Shown in pieces: positions 62,643-64,000 of a stretch of 64,000 nucleotides of DNA. This DNA is from Bacteroidales bacterium (GTDB taxonomy: Bacteria; Bacteroidota; Bacteroidia; Bacteroidales; F082): assembly GCA_024709145.1 (NCBI GenBank), contig JANJXG010000023.1, positions 1 through 64,000 on the forward strand, written 5' to 3'. Within the stretch, counting starts at the first letter, position 1, and each line of letters starts with the position of its first letter. The notes under the pieces are model-generated. The model did not search any database. It worked only from the letters and a program-made list of their open reading frames with translations, and had not been told where the DNA came from. Both the position numbers and the translations under genes were made by a program.

Positions 62643-63598
62643 AAACTGCAGCCCTGACCGAAACAAATTTTCATTTTCCAAACCAAGCCTCTTTTTACCG
62701 GGGTAAAGTGAGGGACGTTTACAACATCGGTCATCAATTGCTGGTGATGGTGGCATCCGACAGAATTTCGGCTTTTGATGTGGTGCTGCCGCGTGGAATT
62801 CCTTATAAAGGTCAGGTACTTAATCAGATAGCATCCTACTTCCTGGATGCAACAGCTGATATCGTGCCCAACTGGAAAATCGCTAGCCCCGATCCTGTTG
62901 TTACCATCGGCCGCCTCTGCCAACCTTATCCTGTTGAAATGGTGATCAGGGCTTATCTGACCGGAAGCGCCTGGAGATCCTATAAAAAAGGTGAGCGCGT
63001 TATTTGTGGCGTTCCTGTACCCGATGGCATGCGCGAGCATCAGCGCTTTCCTCATCCGATCATTACGCCAAGCACCAAAGCTGCTGAAGGTCATGATGAA
63101 GATATTTCAAAAGAAGAAATTATTCGCAGAGGTCTGATCCCGGCCGAAGATTATGCCTTGATCGAAAAATATACCTTTGCACTTTTCGAGAGAGGAACGC
63201 AAATGGCAGCTAGTCAAGGACTTATTCTTGTTGACACCAAATATGAATTCGGAAAAATCAACAATGAAATTCTGTTGATCGATGAAATCCATACACCCGA
63301 TTCTTCCCGCTATTTTATTGCTGACTCCTACGATCATTGCTTTGAAAATGGGTTACCCCAAAATCAGCTCTCGAAAGAATTTGTTCGCGAATGGCTGATG
63401 AAAAACGGCTTTCAGGGGCAAAACGGACAATCAGTTCCTGAAATGACAGACGAATGGATCGAAACAGTTTCGGAAAGATATATCGACCTTTTTCAAAAAA
63501 TGACTGGTCTGGCTTTCATCAAACATGATCAAAATTCAGCTGAGAAAAGAATCGAAAAAAACATTCTTCAGTTTCTTCACGACAACCAAATAAGCTGA
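62639..63598 (+). CDS. purC: Phosphoribosylaminoimidazole-succinocarboxamide synthase
   Basis: 319 residues, the longer 'yeast-like' type of SAICAR synthetase. Motifs: [75 protein letters not shown]. It joins CAIR with aspartate in purine synthesis. Translationally coupled to the phoH-like gene (ATGA overlap). Confidence 0.96.
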   Translation: MKTAALTETNFHFPNQASFYRGKVRDVYNIGHQLLVMVASDRISAFDVVLPRGIPYKGQVLNQIASYFLDATADIVPNWKIASPDPVVTIGRLCQPYPVEMVIRAYLTGSAWRSYKKGERVICGVPVPDGMREHQRFPHPIITPSTKAAEGHDEDISKEEIIRRGLIPAEDYALIEKYTFALFERGTQMAASQGLILVDTKYEFGKINNEILLIDEIHTPDSSRYFIADSYDHCFENGLPQNQLSKEFVREWLMKNGFQGQNGQSVPEMTDEWIETVSERYIDLFQKMTGLAFIKHDQNSAEKRIEKNILQFLHDNQIS

Positions 63599-64000
63599 AA
63601 TTCCGGTTTATACCTTCTGTAGATCCCAGCTTACCCGTCTGGTGCCTGCCTAAAAAGTCTTGGGCTTGAGCTTTAAAGTTTGAGGACGAGGCATGGATGG
63701 AATGAAAGTCAAAACGAAGCCATCGGACTTTAAAGACAAGCACAATGTGGCTTGAATAACACATTGAGGTTTTCATTTCTGTTGAAATTCAGTCAACAAT
63801 CCTGTTGTTTTCTTGCCCTAATCTGTTCACCTGCGTACAAATCTGTGCTGTTTTTGTACAAAAAAAATTTGTTCATAAAATGTTTGTAATGCTGCTAAAT
63901 AAATATATATATCTGTAATTCAGTTATATACAAAGTTTGGCACGCATTTCGATATTTAGATGGAAAAAGATACAAAGTACAAAACATAAAAAAATACAGC
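63599..64000. other. Non-coding end of the window
   Basis: No gene is supported. It contains the second MITE-like copy (63664-63741) and an AT-rich stretch (63850-63940) with TTTG motifs (e.g. in TTTTTGTAC, ATGTTTG) that may be the upstream region of a gene beyond the window; I cannot define a full promoter. Confidence 0.5.
63664..63741 (-). mobile_element. MITE-like non-coding element, copy 2 (inverted)
   Basis: 78-bp copy of the element at 14005-14122 in the opposite orientation. Its ends (GCTTGAGCTTTAAAGT and, on the other strand, GCTTGTCTTTAAAGT) and 29 bp of the adjoining interior match; the middle is about 40 bp shorter and more diverged. Immediately downstream of purC. Confidence 0.6.

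Overview
The window looks like a chromosomal segment of a member of the Bacteroidota (class Bacteroidia-like). The evidence is a SusC/SusD pair, five secreted proteins with type IX secretion (T9SS) C-terminal sorting domains, promoters of the TTTG-N18..22-TAnnTTTG type, very few Shine-Dalgarno sequences, and many Bacteroidota-typical families (DUF4175, DUF4292, DUF4199, DUF6922, the K-D-K type of YbeY). Base composition is moderate and even. Apart from the first 4 kb the region is gene-dense and mostly housekeeping.

Layout. 0-4 kb: 3' part of a C69 dipeptidase, a small lipoprotein, and a two-gene DUF6922/AbiEii-type nucleotidyltransferase (toxin-antitoxin-like) module, embedded in long non-coding tracts made of an imperfect repeat family (including a perfect 41-bp direct repeat). 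4-17 kb: ClC channel, exonuclease III, AcpS, PHP phosphatase, AspRS, DUF4199, VOC protein, glutaminyl-cyclase-like lipoprotein, nitroreductase, tRNA-Ala(GGC), ThpR, PpnP, a conserved protein of unknown function, PurN, DUF3109. 17-30 kb: a T9SS protein and then the most interesting locus. 30-41 kb: a minus-strand cell-envelope block (1236-aa histidine kinase, flippase, Dut, sugar nucleotidyltransferase, TPR protein, DUF4292 lipoprotein, EnvC-like protein). 41-48 kb: DUF4175, unknown, YbeY, MnmG, methyltransferase, with a parS-like palindrome on each side of mnmG. 48-55.8 kb: three T9SS cargo proteins, then an operon of a four-repeat CBM48-like protein and a tandem retropepsin-like protein. 55.8-64 kb: GltX, FolB, a Cys-rich CWC protein, tRNA-Cys and tRNA-Thr, low-molecular-weight phosphatase, RuvC, a flippase-like membrane protein plus glycosyltransferase, PhoH, PurC.

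Main discovery candidate (18.5-30.0 kb). Five tightly packed minus-strand genes encode two secreted cyanophycinase-type S51 peptidases (one carrying a second, degenerate S51 domain and a T9SS tail), a SusC transporter, a SusD lipoprotein and a PKD/beta-propeller lipoprotein. Divergently, an isoaspartyl dipeptidase (IadA) and a secreted M28 peptidase are encoded. Cyanophycinase releases beta-Asp-Arg, and isoaspartyl dipeptidase cleaves that dipeptide. The locus therefore reads as a complete 'PUL-like' system for capture, extracellular cleavage, import and final hydrolysis of cyanophycin or a related isoaspartyl polymer. Substrate assignment is inference; the gene content and order are seen directly.

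Other notable points: paired parS-like sites (suggesting proximity to the replication origin), a MITE-like element present in two inverted copies about 50 kb apart, three genes whose TAnnTTTG box lies only 4 nt before the ATG (possible leaderless mRNAs), and tandem-domain secreted proteins of unknown role.
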